Origin: Azadirachta indica
Taxonomy: Eukaryota > Streptophyta > Magnoliopsida > Sapindales > Meliaceae
DNA: 64,000 nt
Assembly: GCA_022749755.1 (NCBI GenBank)
Contig: CM040452.1
Span: forward strand, 6,714,350-6,778,349
Direction: 5' to 3'
Shown: piece by piece, positions 11,726-23,815 of the stretch
How positions within the stretch are numbered: position 1 is the first letter of the stretch
How the letters are laid out: the number at the start of each line of letters is the position of its first letter
Program-made: the position numbers and the translations under genes
Notes under the pieces: generated by a model
The model's input: only the letters and a program-made list of their open reading frames with translations
The model's database searches: none
Told to the model about the DNA's origin: nothing

Positions 11726-11961
11726 TTTTGTGAGTGTGGTGTGATTAAAGAAATTAAAAATAATTAAGAATTTGATTGATTTTAGAAAATATTTAAAACA
11801 AATCCCAAGAGATTTAGTTGGAATTTCTTTCTTTTTTTTTTTCAAATTTATTATACAGCTAAGCTAATGAGATAAGATTAAGGAATCAATTTTGATTGAT
11901 CTTGATGATTTTTTACGAATAATTTAAGATTAATATATTTGGAAAAATAAAAATTAATGAA

Positions 11962-12068
11962 TCAGTTAACAGGTTGGTTAATCTTTTAGATTTTAGATTT
12001 GATAGTGTCATCAATGTTTATATGTAATTAAAAATTAAAGAAAATTAATAAGCCAACCTGTTAACTGA
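11962..12068. repeat. 16-bp perfect inverted repeat
   Basis: TCAGTTAACAGGTTGG at 11962-11977 is exactly reverse-complementary to 12053-12068, with a loop of about 75 bases. It could be a short MITE remnant or a hairpin. Confidence 0.85.
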
Positions 12069-14370
12069 ATGCTCCACAATACTTAACATTATCCATAACT
12101 AATTTGATTTAAAATTAAAAAAATTAGAATAATTAGCTTAAATGATCTGTATTAGTTGAAGAATTCAAATGGTTCAGTGCTTTGGGGGTATAATTTTATC
12201 ATAAAAATAAAAAATATTTTTTTATCTCTATACATGGAAGAGTACTATAATATTATATTTATTTAATTAAAAATGTTATTAATTTAAGCTAGATAAAGTT
12301 GACGATCAATTTTATAACATTACTTAGTACGTAGAACTATTAATTAAGTCATCTCTTTAATCGAAGAATCGACCTAACTTTTTGTTCTTAGCAATCCAAT
12401 CCAAGTTCATTAGTCTTAATTTTCAAAAAGTTGGATTAAAATATTTTTACTTTGAAAAAAAATCAAAATATAAAGTTTGATAGAATATTAATTAGGTTAA
12501 ATAATTAATATTCCTTAATTAATTATCTCTCTCTATTAATCCAAATTATTTAACTATCAAATCACATTGCTTACATGGGTGTCAAATTGCTTTTAGATAT
12601 CAAAAAGATTCATCTACGACATCTATTAGCGACAAAACACCATTTGCTTTCTAAAACTACAATTTCACAGAGTGTTTTGTAAAACTTGTAATTATAAAAC
12701 AAATTGTAAGTTTAATGTTCGTACAATGTCAACATATGAATTACACAATGAGAGTCTTTCACATGTGTCTCAATTTTAAACATTTTGTTCTACATATTTA
12801 TTGGAGGTGATATACGATCATAAATTTAAATTTTGTGTAAAAAAAAATTAGATTTTAAATGAATTTTGGTTACATATTATAATATACAAATTTTTTTTCT
12901 TAACATAAAATAGTAGATGAAAATAATTATTTAATACACGATAATTTTAAATAATGTTATCTAACATATCACATTGAAACACAAATTTTTTAAACTATTA
13001 TTCTAGAAGACATTTTAAAAATCGATACCTTACATTGTTTTAGAATTTTGATGTCTACTAAATTCTTATTACGTGTATATTGACTTTTTTTAATAATTGA
13101 TTAAGACAACGATAAGAATTTATGAATAAAATGTAACACATTAAAATCTAATAATATTTAAAATTTTTGGTCACAATAACGAGACTAATACCATCCACTA
13201 AATTTATTAGGGTCAATTTAAAATTATTATACTTTCAAAAAACAACAACTAAAATTTATCACCTACCCAAAATTTTTTATCCCACAATAAAAAATTTTAT
13301 CTCAAATAATACAAATATTGTATCAAACAAACCCTAAATTAATTTCTTCTTCATGTAAACTAATAAGCTCTTTAAACCTAGTAAATTTGAAGTTTCTACA
13401 TCATACGGAATCAAAAAACCAAGAAGCTGACCGTTAATTAATGGAAGAAAATTGCGTGAAGGAAAAGCAAGTTTGAACACAGAAAAAGAGCTATTTGGAA
13501 TCAACTAAACTAAAATATTGAAAATGACCAAATTTAGAATTTCCTTAGCAGCTGACTTTATGAAACATTTATCCATTAAAATATTAAGCTTCATTAATCA
13601 GAGATTAGTAATTTAATCACTTCACTTAAACAAACTGACAACACAAAAATGTTCAAAAGGGTTAGTTTAATTAGTTTTCTTTTCTTGCATCAATAGATTT
13701 GCATTAATTAATTTAATTAATTCTTAACATATCGTGGAAGTCTCGAGTATTAGTATGATTAAATACCCTTTTATTTTTAAATAAGCATAATCTTAATCCA
13801 GAATTATATATTTAATTACAAGTCCTTTTCATTTTGAAAGGATAAATTTTCACTTCAAAAAGAATATACATATAAATATAATTGTTCTAGTGGAAGTCCA
13901 CTTTTTCAATTTCTTTTTTAAAAATCAATTTTTAAATATTTTTTTGATTAAAAACAACCGTGAAAATTGATATTCTTAAATTAAATTATCATTTCCACAC
14001 AATATTTTAGACGACTTCTTTTTGTTAGTGGGATTAAAGTCCTTGATTTCTGGGCGCTACTATAGAATTATTTTTCAGGAGAAAAAAATTTGTTCTAGGA
14101 GGATACTTACAATTCAAAACTTGTATTATGACATTTTATACATATATATTCCAGAAGCAATATAATTAATATTACATGTGTTATCAAGGCATCATAATCG
14201 GAAAAATTCCAGATCAATACCATATAACTCCAAAAGCAAACTCCATTAATTGGAAAAAAGTATTTGATCATCACCATCACCATGTACAAATAATTGTTTG
14301 AGTAATAACGTTCAGATCTCTGAGTTTTCTTGGATTTTCAAATAAGGATGTGGGTTTTTGACCTCTAATT

Positions 14371-14610
14371 TCTTTTAATATTACATAACTATAAGTATAG
14401 TCTATCGATATTTAGATTAAAACTTTTATTTTTTTAATATTACATAATCACATGTACAATTTACCTATATTTAAATTAAAATTTCTATTTTTTTAAACAC
14501 TACACAATTACATGTATAATCTATTGATATTTCAAATTGAAATTTTTATTTTTTTTAATATTACATACTTACATGTATAATTTACTAATATTTATATTAA
14601 AAATTTATTA
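14371..14610. repeat. ~60-bp tandem array, about four copies
   Basis: Units contain TTTTTAATATTACATAAT, then CATGTATAATCTATTGATAT, then a variant of TTTAAATTAAAATTTTTA. Phased starts fall near 14374, 14434, 14494 and 14554, with the last copy decaying after 14605. Identity is roughly 75-85% by eye. Confidence 0.8.
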
Positions 14611-15467
14611 GAAATTAGGAGTTGAATTTGTTAGAAGTTTTTTACTGATTAATTTGAACGTAATTTGCCCCTAATTAAAAGGGAAATTTACTCCAATGCA
14701 ATTGTAAAGACCCGAATTTAAGAAAGAGAAATAAACACTTTACTACGAGAATACTAGTTTTCGCATATTATCTTAGATTGCAATGGCTAAAATTTGATAT
14801 TGTAGGAGTAATTTGGCCATCTTAATGAGGTTTTGGTTGGGACTTATTTGATATATATAAATGAATTATATTTTTCAAATAAAAATGATAAATAAGGGGA
14901 CTTAGATGTTATTACTTTCAGGGATAAGGATTTAGTAGAATATAAATGGGAAATAAGAAACCTATAAGATGACAAGTATATATTTGCTTCAAAATTGTTC
15001 AAGCTTTCGTTAATGAACAGTTGCATGCAGCACATGTATGTAATAAATAATTATAGTCATGGGACTTGACCAATTTTTTAATTTTAACCAAAATAGTAGG
15101 GCTAATTTTGTCATTGTACTGAATGTGGGTTATTGACAATTGAATATGAACTCTTTGGTTTCTAGAAAAAGAGGATAAAATTCACAAGCTATATCTCTTT
15201 TAATTCTAAGGGTTTATCGGTCAACTTCTACTTGTAATAATAACCTTGTTCTTCAAGCCAACCACACAAGTTCAAACTTTCAAAGCCTTATAGAAGCCTC
15301 TAGATTTCCTTGTCACATTTCAACATCTATCCTCCTTAAATCCCCCCTTCACTCACAATTTTGCCTTACAATTCTCTCCCCCCACTTTCAAAAACTAGCC
15401 ATCCTTTTAATTTCTCTTCTCTGCTTCAAACACAAAAAGAAATAACAGCTGCGAAAAGAAAGAAATT

Positions 15468-16418
15468 ATGGGCACTTTAGTTGGGCACGTTGCACCTGGT
15501 TTTGCCTTCTTGGCACTTGGTTTATGGCATCTTTTGAACCATATCAAGCTTCATTCTCTTCACCCAAATTCATACACTTCTTCAGCTTGGTTTCCCACTT
15601 CCAAAATTAGGTACATAGAGCTTTACTTGATCATGGTGGCAAGCTTAGTCTCTATGGCTATGGAGCTGGTTATCGGCCCCGAAAAACACCAGCCTTTTGA
15701 TACTGATGGAACCATTCCTACAAACCATCTTCACAACTTTGAGCATGCAACAATTTCACTCACTTTCTTCACTTATGCAGCTTTGGCTATTGTTCTTGAT
15801 AGAGTTGGTAGCAAAGCTCAATATGGACTAACACAATTTGTTGGAGCCATTGCTTTTGGGCAACAACTTTTTCTTTTCCACCTTCACTCAGCTGATCATA
15901 TGGGTGTTGAAGGGCAATACCATTTGCTTTTACAACTAGCCATTCTTGTTTCCTTGGTCACAACCCTTATGGGAGTTGGTTGGCCTAGAAGCTTTTTGGT
16001 TAGTTTTGTTAGGTCGGCAAGTATTTTCTTCCAAGGTGCTTGGCTTATACTCATGGGCTACATGCTTTGGACCCCAGATTTCATACCCAAAGATTGCTAC
16101 ATCAATCTTGAAGAAGGCCACCAAGTTGTTAGATGCCATGGATCAGAAGCTTTGTACAGAGCAAAATCATTGGTAAACCTTCAATTCAGCTGGTTTTTGG
16201 TTGGAATCACCATATTTTCAGTCTCTATGCATTTGGTTTTGGGTAAATTTTATGCCGATCGTCAAAAGGTTGAGTATTCATCAGTACTGACAAGGGAATC
16301 ATCGTCATCAGAAGAGGAAGAAGAAGATGTTGAGGCACAAAAGATATTGCACAACAGTGAATCAAAGAGTTTTATTGCTATGGGAAAACCGTTTGCATCA
16401 ATTGACATTGAAAGGTAG
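15468..16418 (+). CDS. DUF716 / TMEM45-like multi-pass membrane protein
   Basis: Intact, intronless 316-residue protein of the DUF716 family, the plant relatives of TMEM45. Its biochemical role is not established; some plant members have been described as responding to viruses or other stress. The sequence shows about seven hydrophobic segments: residues 4-25, 47-67, 100-120, 127-146, 153-172, 176-202 and 240-265. Family motifs are GHVAPGFAFLALGLWHL at the N-terminus, FEHATISLTFFTYAA, FHLHSADHMGVEGQYH, and RAKSLVNLQFSWFLVG. The C-terminal tail (about 275-300) is hydrophilic, with a serine run followed by an acidic run, and probably faces the cytosol. The ATG at 15468 aligns with the start of the broken copy at 6999. 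The two genes lie in the same orientation, suggesting a tandem duplication since separated by repeats. Confidence 0.93.
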   Translation: MGTLVGHVAPGFAFLALGLWHLLNHIKLHSLHPNSYTSSAWFPTSKIRYIELYLIMVASLVSMAMELVIGPEKHQPFDTDGTIPTNHLHNFEHATISLTFFTYAALAIVLDRVGSKAQYGLTQFVGAIAFGQQLFLFHLHSADHMGVEGQYHLLLQLAILVSLVTTLMGVGWPRSFLVSFVRSASIFFQGAWLILMGYMLWTPDFIPKDCYINLEEGHQVVRCHGSEALYRAKSLVNLQFSWFLVGITIFSVSMHLVLGKFYADRQKVEYSSVLTRESSSSEEEEEDVEAQKILHNSESKSFIAMGKPFASIDIER

Positions 16419-17427
16419 GAGGAAATTAAAAAGAGATTATCATATATATTATATGATAATATATTGATTAGGTGTGTGTACAAATTGAATGGAGGTTGGT
16501 GGAATCCCACTTAGTTTAATATTAAGCCTTCAATAATGTTGGCTTAAAGAAAACAATAGCTTGTGGGGAGCAAAAGTGAATATGCTGTTTTCTGTTTTTT
16601 TTTTTTTTTTTTTGGGGTCAAATTTTTTGGTTAAGTTTGTTTTTACATTGATGGGTTTTAATTAGCTTTGGAATTGATGACGATGATGAGTTCATTGTGG
16701 TTTGTATGTATAGAAAAAGTTAATCAGTAAAAATCAACGAGTTATTATTTGCTATTATCTATTGTTTCTCTCTAAACCCACCTTATTGTAAGAGATCTCC
16801 TTTTGATTTGGTTCTAATATTTTTCTTCTATTTTATCAAATTCTTAATCATTTCCTAGATTTAGCTACACACTTTCTCATGTTTTTTTAGACGTGAAAAC
16901 ACATGATTTGGCCTCAAATTACTTCATATTGACTTTGTCAATTCCATTGGGTGGAATAATATTGACTCAAATTTGTGTGAACTTGTTTTTCTTGTAGTCA
17001 ATATGCACAACGCAAATTTGCTTCGCCTTTAGAATAATAACATTCAAATCCCTGGACGTTTCATATTTTACAAATAATTACACAATTTAACCATGAATAA
17101 CAAATGTATCCCTAAACTTTTCATCGACTTAAATGTCAGCATATGTAAATTTAACGCTAAAATGGTACTTTTCTTTTTAATATGAGTTACAGAATTAGGG
17201 ATCTTTATGTTACAAAGGAAAAAGTATATATGTTTTTATAAACATCTAAAATTTTGGGACCTAGATATTATTGTCCCTTTCGATCTTACATAACAAATTA
17301 AAGGTGGCTTCTTTGTACTTGTGCCACCTAATTGCCTTAAAATCAAAATAAGGCTGAATATTCTAAGCGATCTCGTCCTAGAAAATGACATTGGCTGCTA
17401 TATTTTCCTCCGTTAATTATCTAATCA

Positions 17428-17428
<1 letters not shown>

Positions 17429-17459
<31 letters not shown>
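17429..17459. repeat. (AAT)n microsatellite
   Basis: About ten ATA/AAT trinucleotides in a row. Confidence 0.9.
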
Positions 17460-17463
<4 letters not shown>

Positions 17464-20400
17464 AACAGTAATTTTAAAATATATAATTATCTATGATGTT
17501 GGGTTATGGTGGAAATAATAATTATAACACACCTGAGATAGAAAAGTGAATGCAAAGCTCTAAGGACCACAAAATTAGGATAACAAATATTTCAAGTAGG
17601 CCATATAAACCATATAAACCAATATATACTTGTCATTGTGTATGTAGCTATGAAAGTGATAGATATAGGTGTCACTAATTAGGTGAATTGTTTAAAAAGA
17701 ATTGTCAATCAAATTCTATAAGAGATATTAGAAAGATTTATTGTAATTAAATACACTTAAAACTTTATAAAATTTGGTAGAATTTTTAGCTTTTTTTAAG
17801 AAAAGATTACATAATTATATCATATGTACACTTATATTTTATAAGATAAAGCACAATGATTCACTTAATTATAGAACGATATATGTAACTTGATTGGTAA
17901 TATCTTGTGAATATAATTAAAATTTATATATATATATATTTTACTAATTAATAAAAGAGAGCTCATTACTCACTAAATTATATATATATACGTGTGTACA
18001 TATTTGAATGCAATATGTTTGGTCCAAATTTTCTTCTAATAAGAATTTTTGGTGCCAAATTTGACTGATTTGATACAAAGTTTGAAAGCAGCCATCAATA
18101 AAATAATTTTGATAGTTGTACATATTTTTTTAATGTCTTACTTATTAATAATCTATGTATATAGATGTTATCTTTTAATATACACTTTATTGCTTGAAGG
18201 AGAAGACTAAGATTAATCAAATTACATTTAATTTTTAAATGCATATAATATTGCCAAAACTTGAATATTGTATCTAAGGAGAGGACAGACTTCATGCACA
18301 TTTTGTCTTTCATTGTGTGTCTTATTGTCAAAGACTGATCGAACAAAATTGAGGAATCACCCTTCACCAAATACTTTCTAAAGAATTTATTTATTTATTT
18401 TACTAATTAATTAACTAACTAATTCTGTACACTAGTTAATTAATTAATCAATTTATCATATAAATTATATATGCTTTAACTTTAAGAATAATATAAATTA
18501 TCTACTTGATTTTAAGGTGAACAACATTTGATTCCTGATTTTTTATATCACTTAAAAAAGACTTTAGTAGTTAATTATTATAAATAAATATTTTCAATCT
18601 CTAATAAAATAATCACAATTTTTTTTTCTTATAAAAGATTTTGTTGTTCTCTTTTTCAGTTAACAAGTCAAAATCTCTTTGATTAATTTCTAACCTGTAT
18701 TTAGTTAGAAAAATGTTCCTCTCAATTGAAACTCCAATTCATTGACAAAACCTTTATCTCTAGTAGTTAGAAAGAAATTGACACAAAATCTTGATATTGA
18801 CAAATTCATGTGTATATTTATGTATATATAAGAGCACTAAAATTATTTGATCTTAAATTCTTTTCTGATCATATCAACTTAATTAACTGAATTTCAAAAA
18901 ATCTCACTCCCTAAAATTATAATTATTTATATATTTTGTTTTATATAGAACAAAAATTAATATACCCGTTTTCTAATTTCTTTTTTTTTAGTTGTAATTA
19001 TTAGAAATATTATCTTATTCTCTAATTCTTTGTCTCATAAATGGCATCATGTGGTGACAAGTTAATCCATCAAAACCGTTGGATTCAATTGACACAAGTC
19101 ATTAAGTCGATCAACAAGAATTTATAAAGCTAGCAATAAGATAAAAAGAGTAGTCATTAATACGTTAATTAATGAATTTAAACCTATCCCTACAAATGTT
19201 CAAAATGAGAAGACTAATATCAAAAGTTTGTCTCCCTTTTTAATTTTCAATTTAAAAATAATTTTAACATATTTTTAATTCACCAAATTATAAACGTGTC
19301 ATGATTTAGAACATGTGGTTGACAAGTAGTTTTGAGTTTTTTGACATTGTGGAAAAATTTTCCAAGACATAAGACAAAATTAAAAAGTGCTTTTTCTATA
19401 TTTTATTGTGTTTGATTAAAACAAACAATAAATTTTAAGATAAATTAATTAAAGTGATTTCAAGCAAAGCACTTTGCTACATTGAAAGTTTTTTAAAAAA
19501 ATTACTTAAAAGGTGCTTTCCGCAAAACCAATAATTGAATTGATGCACTCGAAGTTTGAATTCATAATCTACAACTTAAAATACTTTTGAGCTATTTTTC
19601 TTTTAAAACCATTTGAGATTTTCTTTCGAAAAAATAATAAAAGTACTTTGTATCTTGACGCTTAATTTTTTTATTTTTTAAAAAGTCCATTTATTTTTTT
19701 AACAAAATAAAAAATCTCAAAAGCAAATAATTAACTAAAAAAGTGCTTAATGAAAACGCTTTTTATCGAAGTACATATCAAGAATATATATGTAAAAAGT
19801 AGTTTTTTATTAAAAAAATAATTTTTTTCCTCATATAAATTATATACTTTCAAAGAGGACAATAAAAATAGATGAAACAAAACAATTTTTCCAATAATCT
19901 AAATGTATAGATCAAGTATACATGTCAAATTAATATATATATATATATATAGAAAGCACTTTGTCTACTTTTTTTTTCTTTATTATTTGTAAAAAACCGT
20001 CTTAATTATTCATATAAGCGTGAAATATGTAACCAAAAAAGATCAAACAAAAGCCAATTTTCGAATAACCTAAAATTGCTTCCAAATTCTCAATCGACAA
20101 GATTATTTTTTCCGGTGTGTATCAATCACATATTATATAATTTAATAATTAATTCCATTAATTAATCATAATACATATACAAACATATATATATATATAT
20201 GTAGACACAATTACTTCGAGAAATGTGTTTGTCTTCTTATGTTAAAGCAATATGAAGACCAAAATACATAACACAGACCACTTTCTTTTGTTTAGTTTTT
20301 TTTTTGCCTGAAAAGATGAAACTTCCCATATATATATGTATATATGTATGTATGTATGTATATTATAAATTTGTTTCCTTATGTTGCTTTTCTCCATAGA

Positions 20401-20584
20401 ATATACCCATCAATAATTCTTTCCCCTAATTCATTGCCAACTATTATGTGTACGTTGTGCTTTCATGTTTTGCACATATTAATTTGTTTTTATTAGCTAA
20501 TGCTGGCATTCATTTGTCCATTACACTTCTTTTCACAATCAAATTTCAAAAATTTGCTATATTGTGATTAGTCAACATTACATT

Positions 20585-20587
20585 ATA

Positions 20588-20619
<32 letters not shown>

Positions 20620-20630
20620 CACACACACAC
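20585..20630. repeat. Compound (AT)n-(AC)n microsatellite
   Basis: A TA tract, an ACATA interruption, a second TA tract, and then about six AC units. Confidence 0.9.
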
Positions 20631-20977
20631 TAAAACTTTGAACATGAAGCATGAGATGAAGTGATAACTACCAAGCCAAGTGGTGGTTGTCGCGAAATGT
20701 CAATGCTGAATCTTAGATATTATATAACTTCCTCTAGTTTATGTATTTGCTTTGGTTTGTTGCTTCTTGCTTTTGCTTTCTTTGTTGTAGTTGCTTTCGT
20801 TATTACAATACGCTAGTGGTTTTATTTATCTAATCCCACACGCCATATGTAGCTAGCTAGTTATAGCTACACGTTTTTGCCTCTTTGCGTTTGCATTATA
20901 TTGTACTTGTATATATAACTTGTATGCATTCAATTTGATGTCATTTCATATGATGTTAATTGCTATTTCCTTTACTT

Positions 20978-21550
20978 TGGTTTTATTGTTAATCGTCAAA
21001 ATTACATAATTAAGGTATACTTTACGTGAAATCTACGATAGATTTTGTTATAAGAAAATAACGTACTATATTTTTCATATTTCACATTGTTAACGAATGT
21101 GAGTGGGAAATAAAGTATAAATTTTTTGTAACTTTAATTAATAAGGCATGTTATAGATAAACGACTTGCAAAAAATTATGAGAGTATGATGATTATTTTG
21201 ATTGCATTATTATTGGTTGTCAAAGTTACATAGTTAAAATATATATACTTTACGTGAAGTATAAGATAGATTTTGTTATAAGAAAATAATGTATCACATC
21301 TTACACTGTTAACGAATATGAGTATGAAGTAATTCATAAATTTTGTGTAATTTTAATTAATTATCATATGTGGTCATTTGATAAAGTTTATGATGGTAGC
21401 ATGTTGGTTATTTTGGTTGCATTGCTAGTTGCCAAAATAATATAATTGAATACATGTTACTTGAAAAATAAGAAAACTTTTTCTATAAGAAAATAACGTA
21501 TAAAATAGTGCATAAATCTTGAATAATTTTATTTAACTTGATGTGTTACA
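20978..21550. repeat. Degenerate ~220-bp tandem repeat, 2.6 copies
   Basis: The same order of blocks occurs three times: a GTTGTCAAA-type block at about 20995, 21219 and 21431; then TACTTTACGTGAA (or a TTACTTGAA variant); then TTATAAGAAAATAACGTA; then GTTAACGAATATGAGT in the first two copies; then a TTTTAATTAATNA block. Spacing is 224 and 212 bases. No coding capacity. Confidence 0.8.
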
Positions 21551-23217
21551 AGTATAGTTTGAATAATTTGAAAAATAGTTGACATTATCAAATTATTTCA
21601 AATTCAAGTATTAATAAATAATAAATGTTTGATATTTCACCGTGGGAGTTTTTACACCCACATTCCAATCTTTTTAAATTAAAAAAAATTATAATTATAC
21701 TAAATTTTGAAGAATGCAAACTAATTAAGGATTATTATTTCTACAATAAAACTATACTCGAAGAATTAAATTTATGTATATTTACATTGATTCATCTAAT
21801 TCTTCTTTATTAGACAGGGAAAAATTGAAGCAAATTGACAACTATTACTTGGCTATTGAGTATTAACAGACGATTTGAAATGGATTAATCATACATATAT
21901 CTAATATACTTCTTGGCTAAGTAATTAATTAATTAAATTGACTATAAACATAGTTTTTGAAATATTCCAAATTAAAACATCCCATCACTCTACTATATGA
22001 CAATAATTTGGTCATATTTCATTTCTGACTTTTAGCTTGGCTAGTTGACAATGATTTTTCATCTTGTAGTACATTATGATATATCATAACTTTGTTTAAA
22101 ATAATATGTGTCATAGACGAAACCTCAAATTATTTTTATGAAGGTTAAAAAGAGAATATTGTTAGCACATTAATTATTTTTTACATGCAGCAGTTACTTC
22201 ACCCTTCTCAATAATTTGTAGGTGTCGGTTGATTTAATTTTGGAATAAGAATTCCAATTATACTAAAATTGTCAAAGAATTTATATACTTACGTAATAAC
22301 ATTGTCTCCTCTAAAGAAAAACAAAAATTAAGGAAAATTAATGAGTAATAATTCAAGCCCTAATTATCAATTCCTTCTTTCAGACAAAATTTCAACCAAA
22401 TGATATATATTTATATAAAAAATCAACCAAATACTCAAATGTATATATGTTTCATGAATTAACTTCTAAATAATGGTACATATGTTAGTAATATTATTAT
22501 GTGCAATCACTGAATTTTATAAAATATAAATTTATACATTATTATTAATAATAATACAACATTGAATCGAAGCAATTCAGTAGAGAAAATGAGAGTAGTC
22601 AACAATATGTTATAATTATTGTTAAATAAAATGATCCCATCTTGTTTGATTGTTGAACAAAGCCATGAAAGTACTCTGATGCAATAGCTGAGAAGTTTCT
22701 TGAATAAAAATGGACCAGAATTGCGTATATGTATAAAAATATCAATTGGGTCTATCCCACCATTTGTAATTTCATTTTCATTTCATTTTCAAAAACTTAC
22801 GAGTAGAAAAGCTAAATAATAATATGATTTTGTCGTATTAGATTAAAATATAATATTTTGAGATGATAATAAAAGTCAAATTCATAGCAAATAGTATTAG
22901 TACATGTGTTACGTGTTTTAACAAAACTATTTTGTACATTAAACATGATACTTTTCCTGTAAAGAGACATGTAAAAACTACACTTGACAATATTATATGT
23001 TATAATTCCACATTAATAAGTTAAATAAAATGCAATGAAGTTATATCGTGTTATATAAAAAATTGTTCATGTTAAAGTTATAAGAACGAAGAAATTACTT
23101 AACCTATTAATTTGGTCTTAATTGATCGTATGCGTCAAAATTTTGTAGAATGGGAGTTCGTGGGTGTATTCAGAAATCATATCTGTGTATTTAGTGAAAT
23201 CCAATTTCTACAAAAAC

Positions 23218-23250
23218 GGGCCCAATTTGGGCCTTTTAGAGAAAGCCCAA
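23218..23250 (+). promoter_or_regulatory. Site II motif cluster upstream of HUB2
   Basis: ACGGGCCCAATTTGGGCC followed by AAGCCCAAAC supplies three TGGGCY-type (site II) motifs in both orientations. Such motifs are bound by TCP factors and are common in plant housekeeping promoters. They lie about 570-600 bases before the HUB2 ATG. Confidence 0.6.
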
Positions 23251-23329
23251 ACAGATTGAGGTTGCCGAATAAGGGAACGACATCGTTTTTTCTTTAGATA
23301 AAAGCACTACACCGTTTCAAACGCACTCG

Positions 23330-23815
23330 CGCAGTCCTGGGTTTCTCCCGAGTTCTTCTACGAAGCAAAATTCCGCTTCTTTGCTGCGAACCGAACTAGA
23401 CAGCCGCCGCCGCCCAAAATGTCGTCGTGAAACGAGCGCTAAGTTGCTTCGTCAATCTCCGATTAAGTAAGCTGTTTTATTTCGAACGCCAAGCCTACGT
23501 GTTGTTAATTTTCAGTTGCAAAATATCTCGAATTCGATTGTTTCGTTTGACGGATTTCACCAAATGCACTGCGATTCTTGGCGTCGAACAGAAATACTCT
23601 GCTACGAAGTGTAAAATGACAGATTTTCCAAAAATTTCCAAATTCAAAATTTGTAATATGGAGGGCATTTTCGTCTTTTTGGCTCAAGAATTCGTACTAG
23701 AACTCAAACTTGGAATAAATTTTGTGTTATTTTGCAAATTCGAACTAACGCTAAATCACTCGGTTTTATATTTCTAGGGTTTGCTGTGTTCTCTAAATGA
23801 GAGTAAATGTTGTAA
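23330..23815 (+). promoter_or_regulatory. Probable HUB2 leader with telo box and possible 5' UTR intron
   Basis: The stretch is GC-richer than its surroundings at 23290-23470, as expected for a leader. A four-codon upstream frame starts at 23419 (ATG TCG TCG TGA). A GTAAGC donor at 23467 and a TTTCTAG acceptor ending at 23777 could bound a leader intron. A telo-box-type TAGGGTTT lies at 23775-23782. Transcription start is not known. Confidence 0.4.

Larger units (their letters stand above)
7905..15467. other. Long gene-free intergenic region
   Basis: 7.5 kb without a supported gene. It holds the 3' flank of the broken DUF716 copy, a small island with GGCCCA motifs (8865-8955), AT/AC and AATT microsatellites, a duplicated segment (10116-10225), a hAT-like foldback element (11290-11725), a 16-bp perfect inverted repeat (11962-12067), a ~60-bp tandem array (14371-14610) and the leader of the intact DUF716 gene near 15300-15467. 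All open frames here are short and resemble nothing known to me. Confidence 0.7.
16419..23200. other. Gene-poor AT-rich region
   Basis: No supported gene over 6.8 kb. It starts with the 3' flank of the DUF716 gene, including a T-run of about 20 at 16593-16612. It holds an AAT microsatellite (17429-17459), AT and compound AT/GTAT/AC microsatellites (17927-17940, 19931-19950, 20330-20360, 20585-20630), scattered AGTGCTTTT pieces near 19385-19770 that look like remnants of small hAT-type elements, and a degenerate ~220-bp tandem repeat at 20978-21550. Confidence 0.7.

Noticed and set aside
13260..13340. Right end of a further hAT-like element (ATCAAACAAACCCTAAA)
   Set aside because: I could not find a matching left end, so no element is claimed.
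19380..19790. Possible MITE with AGTGCTTTT ends
   Set aside because: The ends share only short A/T-rich phrases and I could not align convincing inverted arms.
23427..23777. 116-codon frame upstream of HUB2
   Set aside because: It has no ATG start at its beginning, no family features, and overlaps the probable leader intron.
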